A DNA stretch of 64,000 bases, from positions 1-64,000 of the forward strand of contig JAMYHX010000041.1 in assembly GCA_025529335.1 (NCBI GenBank), given 5' to 3'. Positions 22,557 to 34,683 of the stretch are shown piece by piece (position 1 is the stretch's first letter; every line of letters starts with the position of its first letter). A model generated the notes under the pieces. The model saw only the letters and a program-made list of their open reading frames with translations, had not been told where the DNA came from and ran no database searches. A program made the translations under genes and the position numbers. This stretch comes from Rhizopus sp. PT2906. Its lineage: Eukaryota; Mucoromycota; Mucoromycetes; Mucorales; Rhizopodaceae.

Positions 22557-23256
22557 CTATATTTTTTAATTTAGCTTTAGCTCTTTTAGGTACATACAGA
22601 GTAGAAGTAAGACTGAAACTGAAATGGGAGACGATCGAGCATATGAAAAAAAGGTAGGAGAGTGTGCCAATTATTATAGGGGCTATTGTGAACCATGTAC
22701 ATTGTAGCCATTGAGTCAATTGACGCGCTGAATAAAGTGAACTACATTATCCATCCCACCTCATTTTTTTCATCCATCCATTATTTAATGTATATGCATC
22801 CTCGTTGTTTCCATACAGTTATCTAGTCTTAATGCTACTCTGTCCATGTTGCCTCACTTACGTTAGGTTTTTGGAGAAAGAGCTGGGTGAACGGTTGAGG
22901 CTCCCCCTTGCGGACAACTCTTAGTACCCCCTAAAAAGGTATCCGAGTTCCATTACAGCACAAAGGAAGAAAGTCCGACATTTACAGCTCTGGATAAATT
23001 TCTTTAAGCATTTTATGCGGTTTTTTTTTTTCACGAATGGCACAAATTTGTTAAAGAGAACATCAACATTTAAGGTTTCTTGCCAAACAGTTGTTCTTTA
23101 ATTGCCATTTTTCTATAAGCAAACAACTGGAGCACTCACTGACGATGATGCTCATTTTGAATTAGCAATCATTCTTTATCTTCTTCACTTTGATTCTTGA
23201 AAACAATGCTTGTTAAAGATAGATATCAAAAAAAAAAAGGTTCATTTGTTTTTTAT
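22557..23256. other. Intergenic between NAC alpha and the chalcone-isomerase-like gene
   Basis: Promoter of NAC alpha and the 3' flank of the next minus-strand gene. It has somewhat GC-richer stretches near 22870-22930 but no gene that I can support. Confidence 0.5.
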
Positions 23257-24359
23257 TTATTTAATCAACCTTTCGAATCCATCGGTAATATCCTTAAGCG
23301 CTGCCTCACTTGAGGGTGAAATAGGGCTCAGGTATCCCATAATAAAGTTTTTGGCCACCCACTTATTATCCACGGTCCCCCATTCTTTCCCCTAAATAAA
23401 TAGTATGTTAGATACAGATTATAAAGGAAGAATGGGTTATTTCATACTTCATAAACTATTTTCAGTCCACCTTCCTTTGTCTTTGTAAATATAAATTCTG
23501 TGTGCTTCTTCACGTTCATATTAACAAACTTTGACTTGAAATCTTGAATGGCCTTTAAAACTTCTCGCTCTTCATCTTCAGTCAATGATTGTGTCTTCAA
23601 ACGTTGCATAAATAAGCGTACAAAGCCATCACGAAGATGCTGTGTGTTGGTAGCTCGAACGGGAACTGGAGATTATTCAAGCGTTTTAGTATACGATTAA
23701 CGGCCACACTAATTATTTTTGTTATTACCAAGGCGAATGCTTATGTCATAGGGCTGATCAACTAAGTTGTTAGCCATTTCCTCGTTTTTAAGGAACTTTT
23801 GTCTATCAAATTCCTATCTATGGTTACATATTTGTAAAACATGGATATTTATGTATATGCATATACTTACTTTAAAGCCATTCAAATTCTTTAGCGACTC
23901 GATATCATCAGTTTTCATATACAGGCCGAGTACATAAACATGCATTTGAAGGAATGTAACTGTACGTACACCTAAACCAATTAACTTTTTCCATTCGCTG
24001 TTGCCCGTATTCAAGAAAATGGGAAATGACAACTTGGAAGCAGGGTCTAAAAGAAGTCAATAAAGGTGAATACAATATAGCATATATACCTTCAACAGTC
24101 CCAGCGTAACCGGGTGCTTCAGCAGACACGGGTTCTTGCAAGGCTAAGCAAGTTCCTACAAATCCAATGCCAACTGTAGCACCAAGCAGTAACTTTGAAT
24201 TAGATGCTTGAAACTATGATAACATTAGAGATTATGCTGTCTAATTTCAAACTACACACAAATTACTTTCTTGGGAAATGTTGTCACATATTGGCGTTGA
24301 AACGTTCTAAAGGTGGTTCCCTTTGCAGCATTCAAGAGAGAACGCGAAAAACGAAACAT
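23257..24359 (-). CDS. Chalcone-isomerase-like mitochondrial protein (AIM18/AIM46-type)
   Basis: Six exons: 24359-24267, 24213-24090, 24046-23871, 23813-23729, 23665-23448, 23391-23257; 276 aa, all phases consistent. The N terminus (MFRFSRSLLNAAKGTTFR) is a likely mitochondrial presequence, followed by a hydrophobic segment (LLLGATVGIGFVGTCLA) that could span the inner membrane. The CHI-like domain then reads FPIFLNTGNSEWKKLIGLG, VRTVTFLQMHVYVLGLYM, YDISIRLVPVRATNTQHLR, DGFVRLFMQRL and WVAKNFIMGYLS. Fungal members are not true chalcone isomerases; their role is poorly known. No catalytic claim is made. None of the exons exceeds 220 nt, so simple frame calling misses most of it. Confidence 0.88.
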
Positions 24360-25394
24360 GAGTGACTAGGGTCGAAATGAGAGGTAAAAAAGCAGTTTCA
24401 AGCTTGGAAGCACCTAGGTCAAAACAATTTGATTGGTCGGTTTTTTTGGTTTTAAAAAGGACCTTTCTCTTCAACCTTTGTTGTCATAGACACACTGAGA
24501 TAAGTCATACATTTTACTTTTTATTTGTTTGCTTTAATATGTAACTCTTTTCTTTCTACTTTACAGGTATTTATAAATGTAAAAAGATGAAAAAGTCTCT
24601 GAGATGAAAATACTCAGTTAATTGATGAGGTTTACCTGCTCAAAGACCCGAATAACAACGATATGTACAACAAAAAAGGTACCTATATCCATGAGAGATT
24701 TGGAATAGTATGTGCTCATACACCAAACGGTGTATGGCGCGCAGGTTGAATCCCCATGAAACAAGACGTTGAACGAAAGCCAACGGTGGATCATGATTAA
24801 GAATATAGCGTTTGTATGTTTTGAAAAAGAATATGACCGTAAGCTACAAATTTTCGTTTTTATCAAGATGCTAAAGAAATATATTAGCATCAGCCATTTA
24901 AATTGTGTAAAAGGAAATACACAAGCAACTAACAAAAAAAAAGGGTGGGGTTGTAGCAATAGATTACGCTCGTCTGTTCGCTAGCCCCAATAGATATAAA
25001 AGAATAAGGTAATGTAGTTTTATAATTGACAATTTGTCGTGGAAGAACGACCTTGTTTTCTTGACAAGAGAACGTATAGTTTCTGATGCGACTTGTATGG
25101 ATGCTTTCGACTGCAGAAAAGCTTGTATTAAAAGAGATACTATAATATATAACGGAGCATATGCGATGCTTTTTTGAGGCTATGTGAAATCGAATATTAG
25201 ACCTATAGCTCATTTTTTGTAGCTTAGAATACACAATGAGTGGTCTGAGGCTTATTCTATAGATGTTTTCGAAATACAGACAAGTGAATTTATTTTCATA
25301 ACTTTGTATATGGCCTTTGCAAACGAACTAAACCGTCTGATTTCGCGTTAAATAGGGAACAAGATTATCTATTGACCGCACATTCAATGACATG
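24360..25394. other. Intergenic between the chalcone-isomerase-like gene and REV3
   Basis: About 1 kb. Minus-strand frames of 113 codons (24618-24959) and 101 codons (24929-25234) show no motifs or convincing composition. Promoter of the CHI-like gene at the left, 3' flank of REV3 at the right. Confidence 0.45.
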
Positions 25395-28300
25395 TCATGA
25401 AAATGACAAATCATCAAGCAGCTTATTATAGCTTAATAATGCTTGAACATCTTTCTTTGCTGTCAATCTTTCATAATAAATAGGACAATCCAAGGAAACA
25501 CAAGGAACATCTGCACATTGTGATCTGGATTGATTGTTTGATGTTTTACAGTCAAGTGGCGACAGTCCAGTACATTCTTGGCATGTGTTTAGTATATTCC
25601 TTAGCTTGCGTTGCGCTGATGTTTGTCGACAGGTAAGGGTATAAATGACCTTTTGAGGCTCTTTTGCACATGTTTCACACACAATTATATTCGCTGCTGC
25701 TAGTCGTATAGCGCCATCCGTTGTATGTGTTCCTTGATCTGTTGATTTATGACAGACAACACAATGACGGCGTAAGCAGTATTGATCAATAAATCTCAAC
25801 TTTCCATCCTCAGGTTCCGCAAAGCTATTTAGACCTCCAAAAGCTCCACTTTGTACACGAGGCATGTTTTCATACCAAGATAAAATATCTGATCAATGCA
25901 AAATTAGATTTTTTGCTGTTATTTCCTAGAATAAACACTTACCAACTCCTATTATGTTAAAGATTCTACTTATTGGTGCAATAATCTGTCTACGTATATA
26001 ATATTCGGCGTTGAGTCGTAAGTGACTATAAAGAATGCTTTTAGTTATGGTTATGACTCGCTTAATTATTTTTTACATGCCTGTTATATAATACTGTTTC
26101 TGGACTAACCACCTCTTCTTTAAGTTTTGCTCCAGGGCCCTTATAAACGACAACATAAGAGACACGCTCTCCATATTGTGGCTCGGACCGTATATCTTTA
26201 TTCATTCTTGCCTGTGCGACAATTGCTCCATTCGGTCCATCTCGACTAGCATAGGTACCCATACGAACTTCTTTTGCAATAATAAAGTCTTGTAGTCGTA
26301 CTCGACCCAATAAGATGTTAGTCCATTGTCTATAAAGATACTGTTTCAGTTCAGACATATCTTGCGTTCTAAACAAAATCCTAATCTTCAAGTTAAAAAA
26401 AATGCAATTGCTACCGATCATGTCTTACTTTAAGCTAGACTCCAATATCTTTTGGGTAGCTGGTGTGTGATCTCTTCTGACAGTCTCTATGCCTTTTGCT
26501 TCAAAAACTGGTTCAGTCACTTCAGGACTTTCATACTTGAAGCCAACATATCTCTTTTTTGCCAAAAGAACAGCAGGATGATATATCTTTTCAAGCTTTA
26601 GTTTTATAGGTGCAGGATTCATTTTGGTAATCGTATTTCCAATTTCATTTCCTAGTGCAAAGGCCTCTTCAATAGTTTTTCCAGGGAAATAAACAAAGAC
26701 ACTATCTGTATCTCCATACACAACCTGTGCGCCCCATTTCTCTGTACTATGAATAAGATCAATAGCCTACATACGCAAGGAGATGTTTAGTTATGAAGGG
26801 GGGGGGTGCCATCCAATAAACTTACTCTCTCTAAAGTCTCTCGTCCTGTTTGAACAATGCTGTCGGCAATATCAACAGAAGGCATTCTCCCAGAGAACGA
26901 AGCAGAGGTATACCCGTAGGTAACATTTGCAATAAACTTCAATGTCAATTGTTTTGCATCAAGAGATCTCAAAAGCCCCTATAGTATCATTAGATATAGG
27001 CATCAACTTACATCTATTATACTTACAGAATCATCCTTGTGCTCTTTCATTGACTTTTTAATCATAACTCTTGTGTCTAAGAGCTCTTGAAGCATTTTAG
27101 CAAGTAAACTCTTTCGAACTTCAGGCTTTACAAACATCACCCCGTTAGGAGATACTATACGTTCGGTCAATACAGGTTATGAACATAAGCATTAGAGCAC
27201 ATACTATTAATGTAGTCTTTTAAGGAATTCAATAGTCCATCAGGTAAGTCAAATGAGTCCAAGATGCCAAATCGCGAAGATTCTCCAGGTTTTCGAATAC
27301 GGCCTAAACATGTGGAATAACTATGCAAAAAGATTATTGTATTATACTACATGTGCTTGAATATACATCGGCTATTTACCAATAGTTATAAGCAATAATA
27401 ATCGAAGGATACAGGCTTTGAAAGTCTAGGACAGCCATCGAACTGCTGTAAAACTTTGAAATAGGTTCCATAATGAGTGGTAAACATTCAAGAGAGCGCT
27501 GAGAGCCAACCTGATAAGATAGATGGGTATCTATCATTCACAATCGAGTTTTTTTGTTTACCTGTTTTCTGCTTGGAGAGATCATTAGAAAGTTCTCAGG
27601 CTTTGAAATGCGAAGCATGATTGATTCAACTTTGAATTGAGATCCTCTTGTAAGGACTGAATAGAAATTGATACCGAAAACTCTGGCAGATTCACAAGTA
27701 CGACTGATGACCTGAGACACATCTAATATATCCAGGTTTATTTGCACTCGCTTCATGTAATACTTGAATAACCGATATCTTAAAACAGCTGATCCTTGTC
27801 GATACCATGCTGTCAATGTTGCATGGGAAAAGTGAGGTACTCTTGTGAAGTATTAGTTGGAAAGTTTGATGAACTGTATAATTGAATACCTCTCATGTAG
27901 CAAATTGTATGCAACGTTCTCGAGTGTATAACTCGTCAACGCAAGTTCGCTTCTCATTAATCGCCAGACGTTAAGCATATGTCTTCCACATATCTTATAC
28001 ATTGATGCCTTCTTATACCCCCAATCATCTTTACGGACACTGTTGGAAAGATAGCTAATCATTCTTGATAATTCGTCTACAACATTGATTCCTGCAAAAG
28101 TAATAACTTAGCGCACGCATAATGACCCTAGTTCATCATACCTAAATGAGCTCCTCGTTCGATAAGATAACCCCATGATGAATTCTGGACTTCATAACCA
28201 ACCAACATATCAGGATCATAGAGTCTGACCTTTTCGATTAGAATAGAAAAAAGTTCCTCTTCTGTTTCTGCATAATCTATGTCAGCACCTGAATTCAAAA

Positions 28301-31300
28301 GATTAGAGTGTCTGTGCAAGTAATCCATGCTGTAACTTACGTGTTGCAGCAATTCCAATTTTTGTTACAATAAAGTCTTTTAAACATATGATACCAAGGT
28401 GGTAGCCTCGCTGATAGCCATTTGTTGGAACATTTAAATCTTCAGTTTTCAGACAATAGAATATAGCAGAAACTGCATCTTGCTCTGGATTTGGCAATAA
28501 GTCGGCTCTGGTATTAGCTATTGTGATAAAATAAGTCCATTAAAGAATATAGTCATGTTATATATTATTACCGTGTATTTCCAGGCTAAAATAGTCTATG
28601 TTACTCTTGATATATGTAGTCTTGGCTTCAGGTTTGCTGGCACTGTATTTAAAATCAAATGGTCCATCAATTGAGGGACCATCAAGCTGTTATTATTGTT
28701 GTTAGTGCATACCAGTTTAGAGTGCTATCTCCTCATTGACACTACCTGTGATCCTTCGTAAGTAATTTTAGGTTTTTTACACGCCTTCTCATCCTCTAGC
28801 CACGCTTGCACTTCTTTAAAGCTAGGTGGGGGATTAGTTGGAGCCCAATGACGGATGGTAACTTTGGAGGCTTCATTTCTCTTTTGCCGCATATGAAAAT
28901 ATCTACTCTTGAACTCTTTCAAGCTGTTTATTGTATTGCATTTCAGTTTAAATTCCTGTCCATTAAATGAAGTTGGGTATGTTGGTACATCAGACAATTT
29001 GCTATAGAATGGCTCTTTGTATATGACATTGGGTATATTCTTCATTATTGGATCTTTCTCTGTTATGGTTGGTGGTGGATGAACATAGACAAATTCCATT
29101 TGTGCAGGCTTGTGTGCTATTTGAGTGACTTTTGCACGTTTTCTGCTACTTGATGCATTTTCACTCCTTTGAAAGTATCTTTCCCAGTTGTAGTCTATGT
29201 TGTCATCCTGTTCAATATCATTTGTTACATGTGCTGCCTGCTGTTTCTCGACGATATCAGATCCCGATGATATAGTCAAGAGCTGCTTTGCACTGCATGG
29301 TCCATCTTGGGCTGTAGGCAATGATTCATGTAAGAGCACATGGTTTTCAACATCATCTTTTAGTCGTTGCTCATCTTTTGGTGGCCACATATCATTAGGC
29401 TTGTTCAAAAAAAGCTTTCCAAGTGTTTGCTTATCAAGAATATCACTCATGTCTATTTGTTCTGGACTAGTATCATCTCCTTTCGCTACTTTTTCATTAT
29501 AAGTATGCTCTACAGCCATTCGCTCTTGCTGAGAGCTAAGTGGCGGTTCACCATTATTTAAAATAGATTGACTGACGCCATAATGAGAGTTTGATAATAT
29601 TGTACTGTTTCCTTGACTGCAAATGTTTTTCTCTCCGAAATTGTTTGATATACTACTGCCGTCCTGAGGTATATCTTTTTGTGATTTACTTTCAGTTATG
29701 ATGTGCTGCTGATTCAATACCTTTTGTTTCCTTTTCCTTCTCCTGTTGAATATGGGACTTTCTTTAATAACTACAGATACAATTGCCTCACTGTCATTTT
29801 CAGACATTTTTCTCTTTCTTGTCTTCATCTTTTTCAACAATTTCTTTTCTTGTTCCCATTGTTCCTTTGCTGATATTGAGCGCGCGTTAGTTGTTGATTC
29901 GTCTATATCCTTTGTACCATCTAATTGACTAATTCGAAGCTTTTGTAAAAACCGATTTGGACGCGACCTACATGACAATTTCAATTTATAAAAGAATACT
30001 TTACATGCTTTCACGCCTTACATGGTATCAGGAAGTATATTGCTTATTTGAAATGGTTTATCTTCAGTATATTGTGTATCGTTTTCTTCTAACCTAAGCT
30101 TTCGTTTTTGTCCTACTTGTTCTGATAAGGAGTTTGTTTTTTGAGGTTTCATGGCTCCACCTTGACGTATATAATCGTCATCATCTTCATATTCTATGTC
30201 CACCATGGGTCTTGATGAACCTTCTCTCTTTTCGAATTCTTTTATCCATTTCGCAATATCACTTTCTTTTAAGCCATAATCGTCGTTATCAAAGGCATCA
30301 TCTCCCAAGATTTGCTGCTCAGTTTCTTCATGGTCCAATTCGAAATGTTGCTCTTCGTTATCATCTTTTGCTTTACTTTCGAGATATGAGTCAATAAGGT
30401 CTGTATCCACATAGTTTTGTGTTATCCATGCTTTATATTGAGATGGATCAGAAATAATGCTAAATTGGTTCATCTCTTTTTCTTGGGGAGTAGCAACATG
30501 TCGCGACTTTTCTAGCTGATTTATAGTACCCTTTTTGAGCTGATAGTACTCTTGTGGATACAGAGCTTCAACAGATTGAAATACAGTCATAACATCGTTT
30601 AATAAGACATGATTTCTATTCGTGTGAGTGCCACTGCCTGATCTCTCAATCATTTTGTTCAAGATGCTTCTTAATGAAGGTTCTGAAGTCCAAGGCACGC
30701 TGGATGGTACACGCTGGTCGTCTGTTTGGGATACTGACCACAAAGGTTCTGTATTCCCCTTTGCCCTACGACGCTTAGCTTCATCCTTCCATATGGTTTC
30801 TAGTGATTTTACGAGTTTCCTTTTAGCTACTTCATCAGGGTTGAGTAAATCGTGTTTCTGTAGCTTCATCTCGTAGCTCAAATCAGCATGAATATCTCTC
30901 TCGGTGAGATCTAATCGGTTCAGGATGCACATACTGGTAGCATCAATTTCCAATTCACAATGACTTTCTCGAGCAAGAACATCTGATTGTAAGATGACAG
31001 GTACAGTTTCTGATGTATAAACTAATTTATCATGCACCTCTGACATAAAAGCTGACCCTGACACCTGAGATTTATTGTACTCTGACTTGGGTGTATCAAC
31101 CAAAGGCAAACGGAAACGAAGACCGATTTCTGCATGTCTTCCAATGGTATCTGTATCTAAATGAATCCAATCCATACCATAGAGGTTATAATCCATCAAG
31201 AACTGAAGCTCAAATGGGATATGGGACTCAAAGGGCTGAAAATGAGTCCCCATGATGGCTTGTGATTGAAGTATATCGATCATCTGTTGCTTTTCAGATG

Positions 31301-31749
31301 GGTCTATAATGTATATCTTTAAAAACGTCTGATATCCAGTGTGGTATCCATAGAATGGTACACCCTTCACAAGGACAATGGCAGCGATATGCTGATTTTT
31401 CTTGTCAGGACTAGGTCTGGTTGACTGGTCAAAGGCTTGATTGAGACAGGTTCCAAATTGAAAGATGCTCTTTTGGATATCCTCTGAAGTGTATTCTTGA
31501 GGTATAGTATAAGGGACAAAGAAATAAGGGTAGATCTATTTCGAGTTAGTTTAACAGTTTTACTCGATTCGTCATGTTTACCTGATGAATATGAACACAT
31601 GCTTTCTGACCTGCATCGGTAGATCCAAATATTCTAATAACAGGTACTCTTGACAAAGGGTCGTTGCAAAATGGAGAATAAGTGCGATCTAAAAAGCATG
31701 GCCTTTGCAGGTAGTGATCTATATCGACTATTCTTATAGAGATGGTCAT
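25395..31749 (-). CDS. REV3: DNA polymerase zeta catalytic subunit
   Basis: B-family translesion polymerase (nucleus). Sixteen exons: 31749-31582, 31535-30022, 29967-28746, 28686-28572, 28517-28341, 28288-28142, 28091-27890, 27841-27562, 27510-27380, 27320-27205, 27154-27027, 26978-26826, 26766-26429, 26380-26081, 26025-25943, 25888-25395; 1855 aa. Seen: N-terminal IRIVDIDHYLQRP and VKGVPFYGYHTGYQ; a long low-complexity insert; Rev3 segment RPNRFLQKL; polymerase motif A DFQSLYPSII (Asp about 1304), motif B LKFIANVTYGY, motif C YGDTDSV (about 1468); then two C-terminal Cys clusters, the second (CQEC...CADVPC...C) expected to hold an Fe-S cluster and bind accessory subunits. The intron after exon 14 needs a GC donor (AG|GCATGT) to keep frame: it gives ETVLYNSHLRLNAEYY. 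The GT four bases further puts the next exon out of frame. Confidence 0.95.
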
Positions 31750-31851
31750 GTTGAATCTCTAGAGATCAACTGAGATACAAAAAAGGAAATGAAAAGCTAA
31801 ACACGCAAGCATATCAAATAAAACTCCCCTCTGATAAATAAGCAGTAGTGT

Positions 31852-32836
31852 TTATTTCTTTTCAATGATAAAAGGAAGTCCAGCCTCTTCTCTAAGAGCT
31901 ATATCAAAAGTGGGAAAAGGGTTAGTACCAAATTCCATAAATGGCGTGCAAACACATACCTCCGACAATGCTTGTCAAGTCAAAATCACCATGCTTCTCT
32001 TGTACAGTGTTACAATGTTCCAAAAACTTGTGAGTGATAGGTACAGACGCATTAGATTCATTTGCAAGGTTGATTATATGATTCACATCCTTCTTGGCAG
32101 AACTAATAGGAAAATGTATTTCGTTTGTAAAAGTTTGTTGAGACATACGTGAACCGTATGTAGCTACCATTGTTCCTGGCAAGAAGCCATCCAATAACTC
32201 TTGAGCTTTATCTTGACCAACACCAGAGGCTTCAGCAAGAGTCATGTATTCGGCCAACATTTCTACAGTGCTTGTCACAACAAAGTTACCACATAATTTC
32301 AAGCGTAACGCTTGGCCAACAGCATCGCCAAGTTCAATCTTCTTTTTACCAATAGCTGGAATCAATATTGACAAGGCTTTAGAGCGACTATTACTGTCAC
32401 CACCAGCGACCAGAACGAGCAATTCTGCAGCAGCAGCCTTTGCTGGAGGACCCATTATGGGGCAAGCCAAGTAGGTTGCACCAACTTGAGACACCTTTTC
32501 AGCGAGTTTCTCTGCCATTTTAGGATTAATCGTAGATTGCTCAACAAAGAGAGCGCCGGATTTAAGATGAGGAACTAGGTTATTCACTGTTTCCTCTACA
32601 GCCGCGTCATTTAGAAGACACGAAAAGATAATGTCTGATTTCTTTGCAACTTCTTCAAGTGAGGTAGCTACTTTTACAGGATGGGTCTTTTTGAGTTCTT
32701 CGGCTTTTGCTTGAGTACGATTGAAGACCAACAAAGAGGGATAGCCGAGTGATTCGACGTGCTTTGCGATATGACCAGCCATGTGTCTGCCCATAGCGCC
32801 TAAACCGATAAAGCTGCATTGTAAGTTGGAGGACAT
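31852..32836 (-). CDS. NAD(P)-dependent beta-hydroxyacid dehydrogenase (3-hydroxyisobutyrate dehydrogenase/glyoxylate reductase family)
   Basis: Two exons: 32836-31960 and 31898-31852; 307 aa. Rossmann motif FIGLGAMGRHMAGH at residues 9-22, substrate loop ACPIMGPPAKAA near 124, and the catalytic Lys about K180 in LRLKLCGNFVV, with the helical C-terminal half (SSAKKDVNHIINLANE). The final exon of 47 nt encodes the conserved end ALREEAGLPFIIEKK. The loop before the Lys reads GDAVGQALRLK, close to the usual GxGQxxK. Substrate cannot be fixed from sequence; glyoxylate/succinic semialdehyde reductase and hydroxyisobutyrate dehydrogenase are both possible. Confidence 0.88.
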
Positions 32837-33408
32837 TTTTTTTTTTTTTTTAATTAGAAAGAGAAATTAAAAAAAGGCATAAATTCGAACTAGGGTTTAA
32901 ATATGAAAAGTAATGAGTTTATTGTTGACAAATGCTTACTCATCAATTGCCGTTTTTAAGCTTGAAATTCAGCCCGTTTATTAGTTTTTGGGGATAACTT
33001 AATCTGTATTTGACATCATGTCAATATCACTTTGTTACAGATGAAACTATGCTCTCCATAGCCACTCCCAATGTACAGTAACAAATCATACTCCGTGAGT
33101 CACTTTTAAGCTAGAGAAGTAACCATATTTTATTCACCAAATTTGGTTATTTTATCATTAAAAATAAACAGTCTGACTCTTTCTTTTTTATTTTAAAAGG
33201 AACATAAAAATACCAGCTTAAAACGTTTAAAATACAACATTTTTTTAATGCACAAAAATGTTAACTTAGGAATTGCATAAAAAGAGAAGGTTGACATAAA
33301 TGAAGAATGGTATACAGTTAAAATAATAGGTAAATGGTAATAAGAATTAAAGCAAAAGGGGATAAATATATATGGGGCATATATAAAAAAGAGAGAGAGA
33401 GAGAGAAT
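32837..33408. other. Intergenic between dehydrogenase and Ser-rich gene
   Basis: Begins with a T-run just before the dehydrogenase ATG (its 5' UTR on the minus strand reads A-rich) and ends with a GA repeat at 33391-33406, close to the stop of the Ser-rich gene. No gene seen. Confidence 0.5.
33391..33406. repeat. (GA)8 dinucleotide repeat
   Basis: Perfect GA repeat just downstream of the Ser-rich gene's stop codon, in its 3' UTR. Confidence 0.8.
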
Positions 33409-34683
33409 CTACAATACTCCTACACGAGATGACTTTTTACCTGTCATCAAGTTCTTGAAGCTCTTCCATAATTTACCAACTTTCGAGGGTTCTTCTGGTA
33501 TTGTCGTTGTCGCATCACTAGGTTTCTTTTTAAGTAATTCATCATTATTCTTTTTGAATGAAAATAAAGATGGCTTGCTTGGCTTGTCAATTTTATCTGC
33601 TTTTGGTGTTGGACGGAATGAAGATATCACACGAGCAGATATCTTCTTTACTTCAGATTTTATAGTTTTCTTTTTCGGTGGTTCTGGAAGAGGTTTCTGT
33701 GCCGCAGGTCGATCGACTCTAGGTGTAGTTGATACATTTGGTTGCTTGGCAGAACAAGGCGTAGTAAATTCCGCTGGTTTTTTCCAGAAGGCACGACTAG
33801 CGAATTCCGAAGCACGTGAGGTAAAAGATTTTTTGGAACTGGGGTTACTTGATAATTTGGTGCAACTACTACTACTAGAATTACTATTTTTCTTTAAAGA
33901 TGCTCTAGAATCATTGGTCGTTTTGTTCGTCTGAATAGAGCTGATGGTTGTACCAAGTTGACCACGCTTGGGAGATGCAGGTGATACAGTGGATGGCGAT
34001 GTCTGTGACGGTTGTCGCTTTGAGAAGAAGTCCTTTAGTGACTGAACTGTTCCCTTTTTTATCTCTAGCCTTTCAAGGGGCGGATCTGTAGTAATAATCG
34101 ACGTCTGTGTCGTCCTCTGGCTCAGGTTACTCAGGGAATCCGGTAACTGAAAGAGGGATCTTATTGAACGCACGGTGCCTCGTTGTATTGAACTCAAGAC
34201 AGAGGATCTTCTACTGTATGAGGAATCTGCATCATGACGACTAATACTGGTTGTGCTTTTTGATTGGATAGATGAAGCTCTATTGATAGACGGTGGCGAT
34301 ACTCGAGCAACATCGCGAGGATCAGCTTCCGCAATAGGTAAGAAATGGTCATCGTTGTGAAACGGAAACGCTAGAGGTCTCGGGCAAGAATAGACTAGAT
34401 CGGGTTGGCGAGGGGTTTGGTGGTATCTTTTTTTCTTTTTTGGTGGACCAGTAATGTGAGGCTTTTTGTTCTCATCGGTTGTTGTTATAGTTGAAGTTGA
34501 AATAGTGGTTGGAGTTGATACGATTGAGCATGTGGGAGTGAACGATGAAGAGGTATATCCGCTATCAGCTCCGGCCGATATTTCAGATTCGAGTGAAGAG
34601 CGTTTTTTATGAAGTGTATGCTTTGAGTCTTGTTTTGAGCGAATCAAATATTGTTCATATCTAAGACTAGAAGAATGAAACAT
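33409..34683 (-). CDS. Ser/Lys-rich protein of unknown function
   Basis: Single-exon frame of 424 aa; I do not recognise the family. Composition is rich in Ser, Thr, Lys and Pro, so most of it is probably disordered. Visible elements: a basic cluster PPKKKKRYH near residue 77 (possible nuclear signal), RRSSVLSSIQRGTVRSIRSL near 160 and a related GTVQSLKDFFSKRQ near 215, a Ser run (NSNSSSSSCTKLSS), the proline motif PLPEPPKKK, and a final helix VGKLWKSFKNLMTGKK that could be amphipathic. Multiple R-R-S-S and S-P sites suggest phosphorylation. It could be a cytoskeletal or cell-polarity factor, but this is a guess. The long intact frame and the internal repeats support a real gene. Confidence 0.65.
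   Translation of the reverse strand: MFHSSSLRYEQYLIRSKQDSKHTLHKKRSSLESEISAGADSGYTSSSFTPTCSIVSTPTTISTSTITTTDENKKPHITGPPKKKKRYHQTPRQPDLVYSCPRPLAFPFHNDDHFLPIAEADPRDVARVSPPSINRASSIQSKSTTSISRHDADSSYSRRSSVLSSIQRGTVRSIRSLFQLPDSLSNLSQRTTQTSIITTDPPLERLEIKKGTVQSLKDFFSKRQPSQTSPSTVSPASPKRGQLGTTISSIQTNKTTNDSRASLKKNSNSSSSSCTKLSSNPSSKKSFTSRASEFASRAFWKKPAEFTTPCSAKQPNVSTTPRVDRPAAQKPLPEPPKKKTIKSEVKKISARVISSFRPTPKADKIDKPSKPSLFSFKKNNDELLKKKPSDATTTIPEEPSKVGKLWKSFKNLMTGKKSSRVGVL

Noticed and set aside
24721..24770. Stretch with GGTTGAATCC resembling a tRNA T-arm
   Set aside because: No matching acceptor stem, D-arm or anticodon arm could be laid out around it.
24618..25234. Two minus-strand frames of about 100 codons between the CHI-like gene and REV3
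   Set aside because: No motif, no conserved splice pattern and composition of random AT-rich DNA.
33455..33934. Plus-strand frame of 159 codons inside the Ser-rich gene
   Set aside because: Antisense to a longer minus-strand frame with internal repeats; it reads as Phe/Leu/Val-rich sequence typical of the complement of Lys/Ser-rich coding DNA.
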